NCBI GenBank assembly: GCA_965199915.1
Contig: OZ241348.1
Coordinates: 4,464,001 to 4,528,000 of the forward strand
DNA from: VXYL01 sp965199915
GTDB taxonomy: Bacteria; Pseudomonadota; Gammaproteobacteria; Pseudomonadales; Azotimanducaceae
DNA: 64,000 nt
Direction: 5' to 3'
Below, one piece after another: positions 21,909 to 31,779 of the stretch. Under the pieces are notes generated by a model. It worked only from the letters and a program-made list of their open reading frames with translations, was not told the origin of the DNA and searched no databases. The position numbers and the translations under genes are program-made. Numbering within the stretch: the stretch's first letter is position 1; every line of letters begins with the position of its first letter.

Positions 21909-24593
21909 TCAATGCGCTTCGTCCCAGTTGCCGCCGCTGCCCACGTCCACCACCAACTCCACGCTGAGATCGGCGGCGTCGCGCATCAGCCCGCGCACCG
22001 CGTCCGTCACGGCGTCGGTGTCTTTCTCGTCCACCTCCAGCACCAGCTCGTCGTGGACCTGCATCACCATCGCCGCATCCCAAGCGGAGGTTTCCAGAAA
22101 CCGATCCACCGCCACCATGGCGCGTTTCACGATGTCCGCCGCCGTGCCTTGCATGGGCGCGTTGATGGCGGCGCGTTCGGCGGCTTGGCGGCGGGCGGCG
22201 TGGCGGGCGCGGATCTCCGGCAGGTAGAGGCGGCGGCCGAACACGGTTTCCACGAAGCCGTCGGCGTGAGCGCTCGCCCGGGCGCGTTCCATGTACGCCT
22301 TCACGCCGGGGTAGCGCTCGAAATAGCGGGCGATGTACTGCTGCGCCATGCGCCGCGCCACGCCGAGCTGGGCGGCGAGGCCGAAGGCGGACATGCCGTA
22401 GATCAGCCCGAAGTTGATGGCTTTGGCGCTGCGCCGCTGCTCGTCCGTCACGTCTTCTTGGGCGCCGCCGAACACTTCCGCGGCGGTGGCGCGGTGGATG
22501 TCGTCGCCCCGCTCGAAGGCGCGCAGCAAGCCTTCGTCCGCGGAAAGGTGCGCCATGATGCGCAGCTCGATTTGCGAGTAGTCCGCGGCGATGAGGCGCT
22601 TCCCCGGCGGTGCCACGAAGGCTTGGCGGATGCGCCGCCCTTCCGCGGTGCGGATGGGGATGTTCTGTAGATTGGGGTCCGCCGAGGAGAGGCGCCCGGT
22701 GGCTGCCACGGCTTGGTTGTAGGAGGTGTGGATGCGTTTGGTGCTGGCGTTGATTTCCAGTGGCAGCGCATCGGTGTAGGTGGACTTCAGCTTGGAGGTG
22801 GCGCGGTATTCCAAGATGACGCGCGGCAGCTCGAAGCCGTTGTCGGCGAATTCCTGCAGCACCGGTTCGGCGGTGGAACGCTGCCCTTTCTGCGTCTTCT
22901 TGCGCGCCGGCAGGCCGAGCTTGTCGTAGAGGATCTCCTGCAGCTGCTTGGTGGAGCCGAGATTGAACTCCTCGCCCGCGGCGGCGTAGGCCTGCGCCGT
23001 GAGTTCCTCCAAGCGCGCCGCCAGCTCGCGGCTGTGCTCGGCCAAGAGGTCGGCGTCCACCAACGCGCCGCGGCACTCCATGCGCGACAGGGTGGCCACC
23101 AAGGGCAGATCTATCTCTTCGTAGACCGACGCGGTGCCTTCCTCCTCCAAGCGCTGGCGCAGCGCCGCGTGCAGTCGCGTGGTGATCGCCGCGCGGCTTG
23201 CGGCGTAGCTGGCAGCGCCATCCAACGCGATGGCGTCCATGGGCAACTGCTTCGCGCCCTTGCCGGCGATGGCCTCGTAGCTCGGCGGCACCTCGCCGAG
23301 ATACTTGCCGGCGACATCCTCCAAGTGGTGGCGCCGGGCGCCCACGCTGTCCAACACGTAGGACTCCAGCATGGTGTCGTTGCGGATGCCGGCAAGCGCG
23401 ACGCCGAAGCGCGCCAGGAGATTCCGCGCCGCTTTCAGATCTTGGCCGGTTTTCGCCACCGCGGGGTCTTCCAGCAGCGGCCCGGCGGCGGCGAGAAAGC
23501 CCTCCCAAGACAGCTGCGCCGGCGCGCCCACATAGTCGTGCGCCACTGGCAGATAGGCGGCCTCGCCATCCACCTCCAAGGCCACGCCCACCGGCCGACG
23601 GTCCATGAAGCGGGCGCCGGCGGTGTGGAAGCCCACGGTGACCTCACCCGCTCGCCGCGCCCTGTCGAGGAACCGGGCCAGCGCGTCCTCGTCTAGAAGG
23701 AGCTCGTAAGGCACGGTGGTGGGCGCGGCGGGCGCGGCCGCGACGCCCAGTTCTTCCAGCCACGGCTTGAACTCGAAGCGCTCGAACAATTCGCGCAGCT
23801 TGGCGGTGTCCGGCGGCCGGGCGGTCAGGTCGGCGATGCCGACGTCCAGCGCCACGTCGCAGCGGATGGTGGTGAGTTGGCGCGACAGGGGCAGCTGTTC
23901 CACCGCGGCGCGCAGGTTCTCGCCCACCTTGCCTTTCACTTCGTGCGCGCGCGCGATCACCTCGTCCAGCGAACCGTACTCGGTCAACCACTTGGCGGCG
24001 GTCTTCGGGCCCACCTTGGGGACGCCGGGGATGTTGTCGCTGGTGTCGCCCATGAGCGCGAGGTAGTCCACGATGCGCTCCGGCGGCACGCCGTGTTTGG
24101 CGACAACGCCGGCCCGGTCCAAGGTGGTTTCCGTCATGGTGTTCACCAGCGTGACGTGGTCGGAAACCAGTTGCGCCAAGTCCTTGTCGCCGGTGGAGAC
24201 GATCACGCGCCGCGCCGATCGCGTGGCCTCGGCGGCCAGCGTGCCGATCACATCGTCCGCCTCCACGTCCGGGATGCGGAGCAGCGGCATGCCCATCGCT
24301 TCGACGATGTCGAAGATCGGTTGAATCTGCGCGCGCAAATCGTCCGCCATCGGCGGGCGGTTGGCCTTGTAGTCCGCGTAGAGGTCGGTGCGAAACGTGC
24401 GCCCGCCGGCGTCGAACACCACCGCCACCGGGCTGCCGGCGAAATCCGCCTGCAGCTTGCGCAGCATGCCGATGACGCCGCGGATCGCGCCGGTGGGGAA
24501 GTCGTCGCGGGTGCGCAGATCCGGCAGCGCGTTGAAGGCGCGGAAGAGGTAGGACGAGCCATCGACCAGAAGCAGCGGTTTTTGGTCGGCCAT
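21909..24593 (-). CDS. polA: DNA polymerase I with an inactivated 3'-5' exonuclease domain
   Basis: 894 aa. Residues 1-290 are the 5' nuclease (LLLVDGSSYLFRAF, VEADDVIGTLA, GDTSDNIPGVPKVGPKTAA). Residues ~300-490 are the exonuclease fold, and ~500-894 the polymerase with intact motifs A (DYSQIELRIMAHLS), B (RSAKAINFGLIYGMS) and C (MQVHDELVLEV). Aligned to E. coli Pol I, the exonuclease metal ligands are all replaced: D355 to G321, E357 to H323, D424 to A389, D501 to R467. It should lack proofreading while keeping repair synthesis and Okazaki-fragment processing. The ATG at 24593 follows an AAGGGGA SD and starts the standard N-terminus. Confidence 0.93.
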   Translation of the reverse strand: MADQKPLLLVDGSSYLFRAFNALPDLRTRDDFPTGAIRGVIGMLRKLQADFAGSPVAVVFDAGGRTFRTDLYADYKANRPPMADDLRAQIQPIFDIVEAMGMPLLRIPDVEADDVIGTLAAEATRSARRVIVSTGDKDLAQLVSDHVTLVNTMTETTLDRAGVVAKHGVPPERIVDYLALMGDTSDNIPGVPKVGPKTAAKWLTEYGSLDEVIARAHEVKGKVGENLRAAVEQLPLSRQLTTIRCDVALDVGIADLTARPPDTAKLRELFERFEFKPWLEELGVAAAPAAPTTVPYELLLDEDALARFLDRARRAGEVTVGFHTAGARFMDRRPVGVALEVDGEAAYLPVAHDYVGAPAQLSWEGFLAAAGPLLEDPAVAKTGQDLKAARNLLARFGVALAGIRNDTMLESYVLDSVGARRHHLEDVAGKYLGEVPPSYEAIAGKGAKQLPMDAIALDGAASYAASRAAITTRLHAALRQRLEEEGTASVYEEIDLPLVATLSRMECRGALVDADLLAEHSRELAARLEELTAQAYAAAGEEFNLGSTKQLQEILYDKLGLPARKKTQKGQRSTAEPVLQEFADNGFELPRVILEYRATSKLKSTYTDALPLEINASTKRIHTSYNQAVAATGRLSSADPNLQNIPIRTAEGRRIRQAFVAPPGKRLIAADYSQIELRIMAHLSADEGLLRAFERGDDIHRATAAEVFGGAQEDVTDEQRRSAKAINFGLIYGMSAFGLAAQLGVARRMAQQYIARYFERYPGVKAYMERARASAHADGFVETVFGRRLYLPEIRARHAARRQAAERAAINAPMQGTAADIVKRAMVAVDRFLETSAWDAAMVMQVHDELVLEVDEKDTDAVTDAVRGLMRDAADLSVELVVDVGSGGNWDEAH

Positions 24594-24791
24594 GTGCGGA
24601 GTCCCCTTCCCCTTCGCCGCGACGATGCGTTCGCGCCAGTTGGCGGTAGCATAGCGGGTTGCGGTCGTGCCGGCGCAGTGCGAGCGCAACGACCAGTCCG
24701 CGTGGTCGGTGGTTGACGAACGACTGCCGGGGTTTGCCGACGCGCCGATCTGATCAGGCCGGCGGTCGCGCGTCCAACGCCGGACGCTTGA

Positions 24792-26714
24792 TCATGGGGC
24801 GCGTTGCGTTCGCGTGAATGTTCCCGAACCGGCCACCGGCGCGTCGCCGAAGCGGTTGGGCTGCCAGTGCAGCGCCACCGCGCTTGAGCCGCGCACATGC
24901 CAGGGAATGAGGTTGTCCACATCGCCCTCGTCCCAATCCACGGCGACAACGCCCACGCGCACGGTGTCCCACCGGCCGCCGGCGTGGGTGTTCAAGAACG
25001 CTCCGGAGATGCGCGCTTCCGCCTCATAGCCGGCGCTCGTGCGCCGCGTTCGCCACGCCACCCCGGGGAAGGATTTGGCGAAGGCGGGACGGGCGAGGGT
25101 GAGGTAGGCCACGGCCATGCGCGCCAAGTGGCCGCCGCGCCCGGCGGCGAACAACGACATGTTGGCGGAGCGCTCGGGTTCCGGGCGCGGATCCATGAAG
25201 ATCAGCAACGCATCCTGCGTGTCCGCCGCGAGCGCGGTGGAGGCGACCACGCTGTCGTCGGTGACGCGCGCTGCGAAGTGTATGTCGCCGTCCGCCTCGC
25301 GCAGGGCGAAGGAGAAAGAGATGTCGGTCGGCGCGGTGGCTGGGGCGGCCACATCGCCTTGGCGGGTGACGGCGAACGGCAAGTCCGGCCATTCGTCCAA
25401 GTGGCCATCCACCTTGGACGGCGCGCCGGGCGGCAACGGCAGCCGCGTGGCCGGCAGCAACCCGTAGGTGCGTTGCAGTTCCACCGGGCCTTCCGCCGAC
25501 TCGGTGGCCAGCGACCACAACACGCGCCCTGGGGCGATGTCGCGGTACGGGATGGGGCTTCCCGCGCGCGAGGCCAACGGCACTTCAACGCGCGCCGTGC
25601 CGCCGGGCGGAAGCACCACCGGCGCCGGCGCGCCGAGGTAGCGCAGGTCCGGGCCCGGGTCCACATGGAATGTCGCGCGCAGCGGAGCGTTGCCGGAGTT
25701 GCTCGCCTCAAACGCCGCCACGCCCCGCTCGAACATCTCGCCCTCGCCGAACACCGGGAGCGAGTCCACCGAACCGGCCAGCACGCCGGTGGCCGCCCGC
25801 CGGCTTGCGGTGACCACGTTCTCGTCGTGGATGCCTTCGAGCAGCAGGTTCGCAACGCGCGGCCCTTGCGCCGTCATGGTCACCCACGCCACATGGTCGA
25901 ACTCGCCGTAGCGCAAACCGCGCAGACTGCTGCCGCCGCCGGTGGTGGCGAGGGTGATGAACCTGCGGCCTTGGCGAACGTCCTTCACGTAGCGGTGGAA
26001 GTGGCCGGCGAAAACCGTGTGGTCGCGCGCGCCCAGCATCGCTTCCACCTTCGGCCAGTCGCCGCGCGGGCCGCCGGGATAATCCCAAAGCGGCTGGTGG
26101 ACGAGCACGATGGTCCAGCGCGGATTGGGAAACTCGCGCAGCGTCCGTTCCACGAAGGCGAGTTGCTCGGCTTGTTTCCACGGCCCCGGCACGGGCGTTT
26201 CGGGATCGCGCACCATGCCGAACAGCTCGGAGTTCAACACCAGGAACAACACGTCCTTGTAGACGAAGCGGTAGTAGGAGGGGCCGAACCGGGCGCGCCA
26301 AGTCTCCGCCATCACGGCGTTGCTCATGTCGTGGTTGCCGGCCACATAGAAGAACGGCGCCTCGAAGCCGGCGGCGAAACGCTCGAACTCGTCCCACTCC
26401 TTGTCCAGCTGCGCTTGATCCTCGGTGCGGCCCTCGATCAAGTCGCCCACGCTCAACACGAATGCCGGCTCGAGCAGGTTCACTTTGCCAACCGCGGACT
26501 CGAACACCCCCGGCCGCGCGCCGCCGGTGCGGTCGCCGACGATGACGAAGTGGAAGTCCTCGGCGGCGTCGTTGACGGCGAGGGACGTCCAAGGTTGCGC
26601 TTCTCCCGCCACGTCCGCGTTGATGGCGTTCGCGGCGGCCGGCGGCGGGGCGGCGGTTAGCATCACCGCCGCGGGAACAGCGACAAAGCGCGCTAGCGCT
26701 CCAACCAGGTTCAC
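24792..26714 (-). CDS. Secreted calcineurin-like metallophosphoesterase with C-terminal CBM9-like domain
   Basis: 640 aa. A signal peptide is followed by the metallophosphoesterase motifs in order: VIVGDRTGG, LSVGDLIEG, VAGNHDMS and FAGHFHRYV. The C-terminal ~200 residues (VDGHLDEWPDLPFAV, FALREADGDIHFAARVTDD, TQDALLIFMDPRPEPE) match the CBM9/DOMON-like beta-sandwich found on exported proteins. The substrate is unknown. The GTG at 26714 overlaps the stop of the VWA gene by 4 bp (GTGA), so it is translationally coupled to the MoxR-VWA genes. This combination with MoxR-VWA is unusual. Confidence 0.8.
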   Translation of the reverse strand: MNLVGALARFVAVPAAVMLTAAPPPAAANAINADVAGEAQPWTSLAVNDAAEDFHFVIVGDRTGGARPGVFESAVGKVNLLEPAFVLSVGDLIEGRTEDQAQLDKEWDEFERFAAGFEAPFFYVAGNHDMSNAVMAETWRARFGPSYYRFVYKDVLFLVLNSELFGMVRDPETPVPGPWKQAEQLAFVERTLREFPNPRWTIVLVHQPLWDYPGGPRGDWPKVEAMLGARDHTVFAGHFHRYVKDVRQGRRFITLATTGGGSSLRGLRYGEFDHVAWVTMTAQGPRVANLLLEGIHDENVVTASRRAATGVLAGSVDSLPVFGEGEMFERGVAAFEASNSGNAPLRATFHVDPGPDLRYLGAPAPVVLPPGGTARVEVPLASRAGSPIPYRDIAPGRVLWSLATESAEGPVELQRTYGLLPATRLPLPPGAPSKVDGHLDEWPDLPFAVTRQGDVAAPATAPTDISFSFALREADGDIHFAARVTDDSVVASTALAADTQDALLIFMDPRPEPERSANMSLFAAGRGGHLARMAVAYLTLARPAFAKSFPGVAWRTRRTSAGYEAEARISGAFLNTHAGGRWDTVRVGVVAVDWDEGDVDNLIPWHVRGSSAVALHWQPNRFGDAPVAGSGTFTRTQRAP

Positions 26715-28165
26715 ACGGCCGCCTTGAGCAAGTTCCCCACCACGCGGTTCAAGTGCATGAGCGAGTTGCACTCCTCGGCTTGGTGGACGTAGGCGGTGTA
26801 TTTGCGCATCTCGGCGTCGCCGGTGTTCCAAGTGTTGCGGGACTCCGGGTTCAGCCAGATGACGCGCTTGGCGCGGTCGTACATCTCCTTGAGAATGTCC
26901 GTGCGCGGATCGCCGTAGTTGTTGCGCGCGTCGCCCAGAATCACGATGGTGGTGCGGTTGTCCACATCGTCCATGCACAGCTTGCGGAAGTCCGCGAAGG
27001 CTTGGCCGTAGTCCGTGGAACCGCCGCTGTAGTCGCGCAGGGTCTTGGCGATGGCGTCCTCGATCCCGTTGCGCTCGAACAGCTCCGTCACCTCCGCCAA
27101 GTCCGACGAAAACGCGAACGAGCGGACTTTCGGCATCACCTCCTCCAAGCTGTAGAGGAGCATCAGCATGAACCGCGCGTAGCTGGCCACGGAACCGGAA
27201 ACGTCGCAAATGGCGAACACTTTGGGTCTATCGACCTTCACGGACTTCCATTGCAAGTCGAACAGGGCGCCATCGTAGCTCATGTTGCGCCGCAGCGTGC
27301 GCGGAACATGCAGTTGGCCCCGCTTGAACACTTTGCGCCGCCGCGAATGCAACGCGACGATCCGCTTCGCCATGCGCAGGACGATCTCTTGAATCAACCG
27401 AAAATTGCGCTGCTCCACGTTGGAGAGCTTTACTTTCTGCAGCAATTCCTCGCGCAAACGGCGGCCGGTGGCGTCCGCGTGCAGCAGGAACTGCCGCTCC
27501 ACGTAGTCGCGCACTTGCTCGCGCAACGCATCGCGGCGCTGGCGCAGTTCCCGTCCGAGGCGACGTTCCGCGGCGCGGTTGCTGCGCCGCCGCTCGGCAA
27601 TCTCCTCGTTCAGCGCCGCAAGACCCATCGCGTCCATGATCTTGCGCGTGTAGAGGCCCTTTTGCGTGAAGACTTGGATCTCCTCGATCTTCGCCTCGCG
27701 GGCCGCATCGGCCATGCGCATCGTGAGTTCCACGGTGCCGCTTTGCATCAGCAGCTTGCCGAGCGCCGAGCGCGGCGCGGCCATCTCGCCCGGCCCCAGA
27801 TCATCGTTCTCTTCAACGTCGTGGGTCTTGCTCTTCTTGCCGCCCCCGCCGCGACCGCCGTTGGCGTTGCCTTGGCCCTCGCGGTCGCCGTCGCCTTCCC
27901 CAAGCGCGACATCGCTTGCGTCTTCGTCGTCGCCGGTTTGAGCGGAGACGTCCTCGAAAGAGAAGAACTGATCGAACGTGGCGTCGAAGGTTTCCTTCTC
28001 GTCCGCGGTCTTGGGCAGCACCAGCGAGAGCGAATCTTTGAGAAACGCGCGGTCGCGGTAGCCCACCAGCTCGACCGTGCCGATGGCGTCCAAGGTCTCG
28101 GCCGGGGAGATGCGCACCTCGGCGTTGCGCAACGCGGCGACGAATTGGGTGAGCGTCCGGTCCAT
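26711..28165 (-). CDS. CoxE-like VWA domain protein
   Basis: 484 aa. C-terminal von Willebrand A domain with a MIDAS motif (ICDVSGSVASY, then GGSTDYGQA and ILGDARNN). The N-terminal part (RISPAETLDAIGTVELVGYRDR) matches CoxE/YehP-type MoxR partners, followed by a Gly/Asp-rich linker at about residues 75-115. Such proteins work with a MoxR AAA+ ATPase in metal-cofactor insertion or complex maturation. The MoxR gene lies immediately upstream. A repeat element sits in the 105-bp gap between them. Confidence 0.85.
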   Translation of the reverse strand: MDRTLTQFVAALRNAEVRISPAETLDAIGTVELVGYRDRAFLKDSLSLVLPKTADEKETFDATFDQFFSFEDVSAQTGDDEDASDVALGEGDGDREGQGNANGGRGGGGKKSKTHDVEENDDLGPGEMAAPRSALGKLLMQSGTVELTMRMADAAREAKIEEIQVFTQKGLYTRKIMDAMGLAALNEEIAERRRSNRAAERRLGRELRQRRDALREQVRDYVERQFLLHADATGRRLREELLQKVKLSNVEQRNFRLIQEIVLRMAKRIVALHSRRRKVFKRGQLHVPRTLRRNMSYDGALFDLQWKSVKVDRPKVFAICDVSGSVASYARFMLMLLYSLEEVMPKVRSFAFSSDLAEVTELFERNGIEDAIAKTLRDYSGGSTDYGQAFADFRKLCMDDVDNRTTIVILGDARNNYGDPRTDILKEMYDRAKRVIWLNPESRNTWNTGDAEMRKYTAYVHQAEECNSLMHLNRVVGNLLKAAV

Positions 28166-28175
28166 GCTCGGCTAC

Positions 28176-28227
28176 GCGCGCCCTGCGGGGCGCGTTCGAG
28201 TTTGCTCGGCAAACGCCGTGCTTGGCG
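28176..28227 (+). repeat. Interspersed double-hairpin repeat, copy 4
   Basis: GCGCGCCCTGCGGGGCGCG hairpin followed by TTCGAGTTTGCTCGGCAAAC. It matches copy 3 read on the minus strand over nearly the whole length. Lies between the MoxR and VWA genes. Confidence 0.7.
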
Positions 28228-28270
28228 TAACAAATTGACTCGTTGTGAACATCTTTCGCGTCTCTACAAG

Positions 28271-29212
28271 CTACGCGCCCACCGCCTTGCGCGTGAGCGT
28301 AGCGATCTCGCCGTCCACGTTGTCGATGTCCTCTTGGAACTTCAAGATCACGTTCAGCGTGTCGCGCACCAAGTCCGGCGCCAGCGAGTCCGTGTGCAGC
28401 AGCAGGAGCGTGCGCGCCCAATCGATGGTTTCGGAAATCGCCGGCACCTTCTTCAGATCCAAATCCCGCAGATCTTGAATGAACGCGACCAGTTGGCGGC
28501 GCAGTTCCGGCGGAATGTCCGGCACGCGCGCGTGGATAATGCGCTGCTCCAAGTCGGCGTCTGGAAACGGGATGTAGAGGTGTAGGCAGCGGCGTTTGAG
28601 CGCATCGGAAATCTCCCGCGTGTTGTTGCTGGTGAGGAACACGATGGGCGGCGTCCGATGCGCTTTCACGGTGCCGATTTCCGGGATGGACACTTGAAAA
28701 TCCGACAGGATCTCGAGCAGCAGGGATTCGAACTCGTGGTCGGACTTGTCCACCTCGTCGATCAGCAGCACGCAGCCATGCTCGGCGCGGAGCGCCTTGA
28801 GCAGCGGCCGCGGTTCGAGAAACTCCTCGGAGAAGAAGATGTCGCCGAACTCGTGCAGGCGGCGTACGGACTCGGCGAAACCGCGTGCGCCTTGCAGCAC
28901 CTCGTCCAACGTCTCCTTGAGCACTTGCGTGTACAACAGTTGTTTGCCGTACTTCCACTCGTAGATGGCCTTCGCCTCGTCCAAGCCCTCGTAGCATTGC
29001 AGGCGTATGAGCGGCAGCTCGAACATGTCCGCGCTGGTCTTGGCTAGCTCGGTCTTGCCGACCCCGGGCGGGCCCTCGATAAGCACCGGCTTGCCCAAGT
29101 GATACGCCAGATAGACGGCGGTGGCGATGCGATCGCCGCAGATGTAGCGGTGTTCCTCAAAGCTCTCCTTCAAGGTGTCCACCGAAGCGGCGAGTTGGGC
29201 GATGTCGGTCAC
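28271..29212 (-). CDS. MoxR-family AAA+ ATPase
   Basis: 313 aa. Walker A is EGPPGVGKTELAK, Walker B is VLLIDEVDKSD, sensor 1 is VFLTSNNTREIS and there is an arginine finger region ALKRRCLHLYIPFP. MoxR ATPases act as chaperones with VWA partners. The GTG at 29212 is preceded by AAGGAGAG, a clear SD; upstream in-frame residues are unlike the family. First gene of the MoxR-VWA-phosphoesterase operon. Confidence 0.88.
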   Translation of the reverse strand: MTDIAQLAASVDTLKESFEEHRYICGDRIATAVYLAYHLGKPVLIEGPPGVGKTELAKTSADMFELPLIRLQCYEGLDEAKAIYEWKYGKQLLYTQVLKETLDEVLQGARGFAESVRRLHEFGDIFFSEEFLEPRPLLKALRAEHGCVLLIDEVDKSDHEFESLLLEILSDFQVSIPEIGTVKAHRTPPIVFLTSNNTREISDALKRRCLHLYIPFPDADLEQRIIHARVPDIPPELRRQLVAFIQDLRDLDLKKVPAISETIDWARTLLLLHTDSLAPDLVRDTLNVILKFQEDIDNVDGEIATLTRKAVGA

Positions 29213-29470
29213 GGACTCTCCTTGGCGCAGCGGCAACCGTCCCTCGGCAGCGCTGGCGCCCAGTGGGGATTGCTGAGGATCGCGGCTGAACCCGTGCGAC
29301 GGTGGTGACCGCAATTGAACGCGGGAACTATACCACCGGCGGATCGAGGGCGCTGTGGCCGCCTCGGCGCCGGCACGATGGGGCCGGCAAACCCCGCCAA
29401 GTCGCGCCAATCAAGCGCGCGGACGCGCCGCTGCCCCCGCCGACATCTTGCCGGGCGAACCTCATGCGGT

Positions 29471-30502
29471 ATGATCCACCGTGGTGGCGGGACGGGTACA
29501 CGCGCGTTGAGAAGGCTCCTAGTACATATCGGTTGCCCGAAAGGCGGCAGCTCGGCCATTCAAGCGGGCCTGCGGGCCAATTGCGAGACGCTGGCGGCGC
29601 AAGGCGTGTGCGTGCCGGGTCCCGACATACGCTCGAAATCACCCGTCACCGGCTCGCATGCCGAGTTTTTCGACACCTTCGTGCATGACCGGCAGGCGCG
29701 GGACATTCCGAACTTCGGCGACCTCTTGGATGCTCAGGCGGACGAGCACGATGCGTCCACAATCGTGCTGTCGGCCGAGAATCTATGCAACCCCATGGGC
29801 TTTCAGAAGATCTTCCGCAAGTTGCAGGACCGCTTCGACATGCGCATCGTCATGTACGTCCGTCGCCAAGACGACTTTCTGGAGTCCGCGTGGCAACAGT
29901 GGGAAGTCAAACGCGGTGGATCGCTGCTCGCTTGGATGATCAAGTGCATCGACACGCATGGCAATTGGCTGCAGGTTCTGGCGCCGTGGGCGGACGCCTT
30001 CGGCGATGAACGCACGGTTGCGCGCGTGTTCGACCGTCGGCGGCTTGCCGGCGGAGACGTGTTCGCGGATTTCTGCCAGCTGCTTGGCGTGGACGCCTCG
30101 GCGTTGGAACCGCCCGGCGAGGTCAACGTCGGCTTGAACCCGTTGCTGACCCGCTTGGTCGAAGGGCGGCCCTACCTGTTCGACGGTCCGCACGACAGCG
30201 CGTTCTACGACGCGCTGCGCGTCCTCGCCAAAGACCTCGTGGAAAGAAACGGAGCCGTCGCGCCGTTGTTCAACAGCGAGGAAGCCGAAGCCGTCATGCT
30301 TCGCTACGAGCAGTCCAACGAGCAGTTTCGTCAACGCTACCTGCCCGAGGAGCAATGCCCGCTGTTCCCGCTGCGGCGCGAAACGCCGGCGCGATCGGAG
30401 ACGGCTCTGGACATCGCGGCGTTCGAGCGCGAGTTGCTGCAGGCGCAAATCTTCAATTTGCACAAGCAAGTGAAAGCCCTGTCCGAGCGCATTGATCAAT
30501 GA
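29471..30502 (+). CDS. Sulfotransferase-like protein
   Basis: 343 aa. LLVHIGCPKGGSSAIQAGL resembles the 5'-phosphosulfate-binding loop of PAPS-dependent sulfotransferases (usually HIGxPKTGTTxLQ), and VMYVRRQDDFLESAWQQW resembles the 3'-phosphate-binding YVRRQDD segment. Substrate unknown. The C-terminus ends in a probable coiled coil (LLQAQIFNLHKQVKALSERI). The ATG at 29471 is one choice; a TTG at 29507 directly before the P-loop is the alternative. Its TGA overlaps the start of the CoA-transferase gene (ATGA), suggesting co-expression. Confidence 0.65.
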   Translation: MIHRGGGTGTRALRRLLVHIGCPKGGSSAIQAGLRANCETLAAQGVCVPGPDIRSKSPVTGSHAEFFDTFVHDRQARDIPNFGDLLDAQADEHDASTIVLSAENLCNPMGFQKIFRKLQDRFDMRIVMYVRRQDDFLESAWQQWEVKRGGSLLAWMIKCIDTHGNWLQVLAPWADAFGDERTVARVFDRRRLAGGDVFADFCQLLGVDASALEPPGEVNVGLNPLLTRLVEGRPYLFDGPHDSAFYDALRVLAKDLVERNGAVAPLFNSEEAEAVMLRYEQSNEQFRQRYLPEEQCPLFPLRRETPARSETALDIAAFERELLQAQIFNLHKQVKALSERIDQ

Positions 30503-31704
30503 CGGCGCCGCGGAGCGCGCCGGGCGCCGGTGGCCCCGCGAGCTGTTCGCCACCGCGACGTCCGCTCGACGGCGTGCTGGTGGTGGCGCTCGAGCAAGCC
30601 GTGGCAGGACCGCTCGCCAGCTGTCGATTGGCGGACGCCGGCGCGCGGGTGATCAAGCTGGAGCGCCCCGGCGGCGACTTCGCGCGCGCCTACGACACCG
30701 CGGCGAACGGACAATCCGCGTACTTCGCGTGGTTGAACCGCGGCAAGGAGTCCGTGGTGGTGGACATCAAAGCACCCGGCGAGCGCGACTTGGTGTTGCG
30801 GATTCTGGAGCGCGCGGACGTGTTCATCCAAAACCTCGCCGCGGGCGCCGCGGCGCGCGCCGGCTTGGGCTCGGACGATCTGCGGCGGCGTTTTCCGCGG
30901 CTCGTCACCTGCGACATTTCCGGCTACGGCCAGACCGGTCCCTACGCGGACATGAAGGCGTACGACCTGCTGGTGCAGGCGGAGACCGGCCTCATCTCCA
31001 TCAACGGCGCCCCCGGCGAGTACGGGCGCGTCGGCGTTTCCATCTGCGACTACGCAACCGGCATCGCGGCGGCGCTGGGCGTCAACGAGGCGCTGGTGGA
31101 GCGGGCCAGAACGGGCAAGGGCTCGGCGGTGCGCGTCTCATTGTTCGACGTGCTCGCCGAACTGATGTCCGTGCCGCTCCTGCAACACGACTACACCGGC
31201 GCGGGCCCGGAACGCGTTGGCTTGGCGCATCCGTCGATAGCGCCCTACGGTGGCTTCACCACTCGCGATGGCGCGACGCTGGTGATTTCGGTGCAAAACC
31301 ACCGCGAATGGGCATCCTTGGTTGGCGCCGTGCTCGGCCGTCCGGAACTCGCCGACGACGCGCGCTACGCCACCAATGCGGCGCGCATGGAACGCCGCGC
31401 CGAGGTGGACGGCATGGTGCAGGCGTTCTTCGGCGAGCGCACGCGGGCGGAAATGGAAGCCCTGCTGCGCTCGGCGCGCGTCGCCTACGGGGCGCTGAAC
31501 GACCTGGCCGGGCTCTCCAAACACCCGCAACTGCGGCGCACCGCCGTGGGAAGCGAGACCGGCCGCATCGACATGCCGGCCCACCCCAACGCCATGTTCG
31601 CCGCGCCACCAAAGCCCCGGTTGCCCAAGGTGGGCGAGCACACGGCGCGCGTTCGCCGCGAGTTCGCTCGCGGACGGCGTGGATCCCGACGATGGACGGT
31701 GTAG
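30499..31704 (+). CDS. CaiB/BaiF-family (class III) CoA-transferase
   Basis: 401 aa. LDGVLVVALEQAVAGPLASCRLADAGARVIKLE, then DYDTAAN-type and LNRGKESVVVDIK segments, and MKAYDLLVQAETGL containing the catalytic Asp of the family. These enzymes move CoA between acyl-CoA and free acids such as carnitine, formate/oxalate or 2-methylacyl donors. Substrate not determined. ATGA overlap with the upstream sulfotransferase-like gene. Confidence 0.88.
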   Translation: MTAPRSAPGAGGPASCSPPRRPLDGVLVVALEQAVAGPLASCRLADAGARVIKLERPGGDFARAYDTAANGQSAYFAWLNRGKESVVVDIKAPGERDLVLRILERADVFIQNLAAGAAARAGLGSDDLRRRFPRLVTCDISGYGQTGPYADMKAYDLLVQAETGLISINGAPGEYGRVGVSICDYATGIAAALGVNEALVERARTGKGSAVRVSLFDVLAELMSVPLLQHDYTGAGPERVGLAHPSIAPYGGFTTRDGATLVISVQNHREWASLVGAVLGRPELADDARYATNAARMERRAEVDGMVQAFFGERTRAEMEALLRSARVAYGALNDLAGLSKHPQLRRTAVGSETGRIDMPAHPNAMFAAPPKPRLPKVGEHTARVRREFARGRRGSRRWTV

Positions 31705-31779
31705 ACTTGCTTCGATGCCCACTTCGGCGACGCCGCCGCACGGCGACGCCGCCAACGAACGCTGAACGGAGGATTCACC

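Noticed and set aside
29315..29470. Upstream extension of the sulfotransferase-like gene
   Set aside because: The first ~52 residues are Arg/Pro-rich, lack similarity to the family and lie in the divergent promoter region of moxR.
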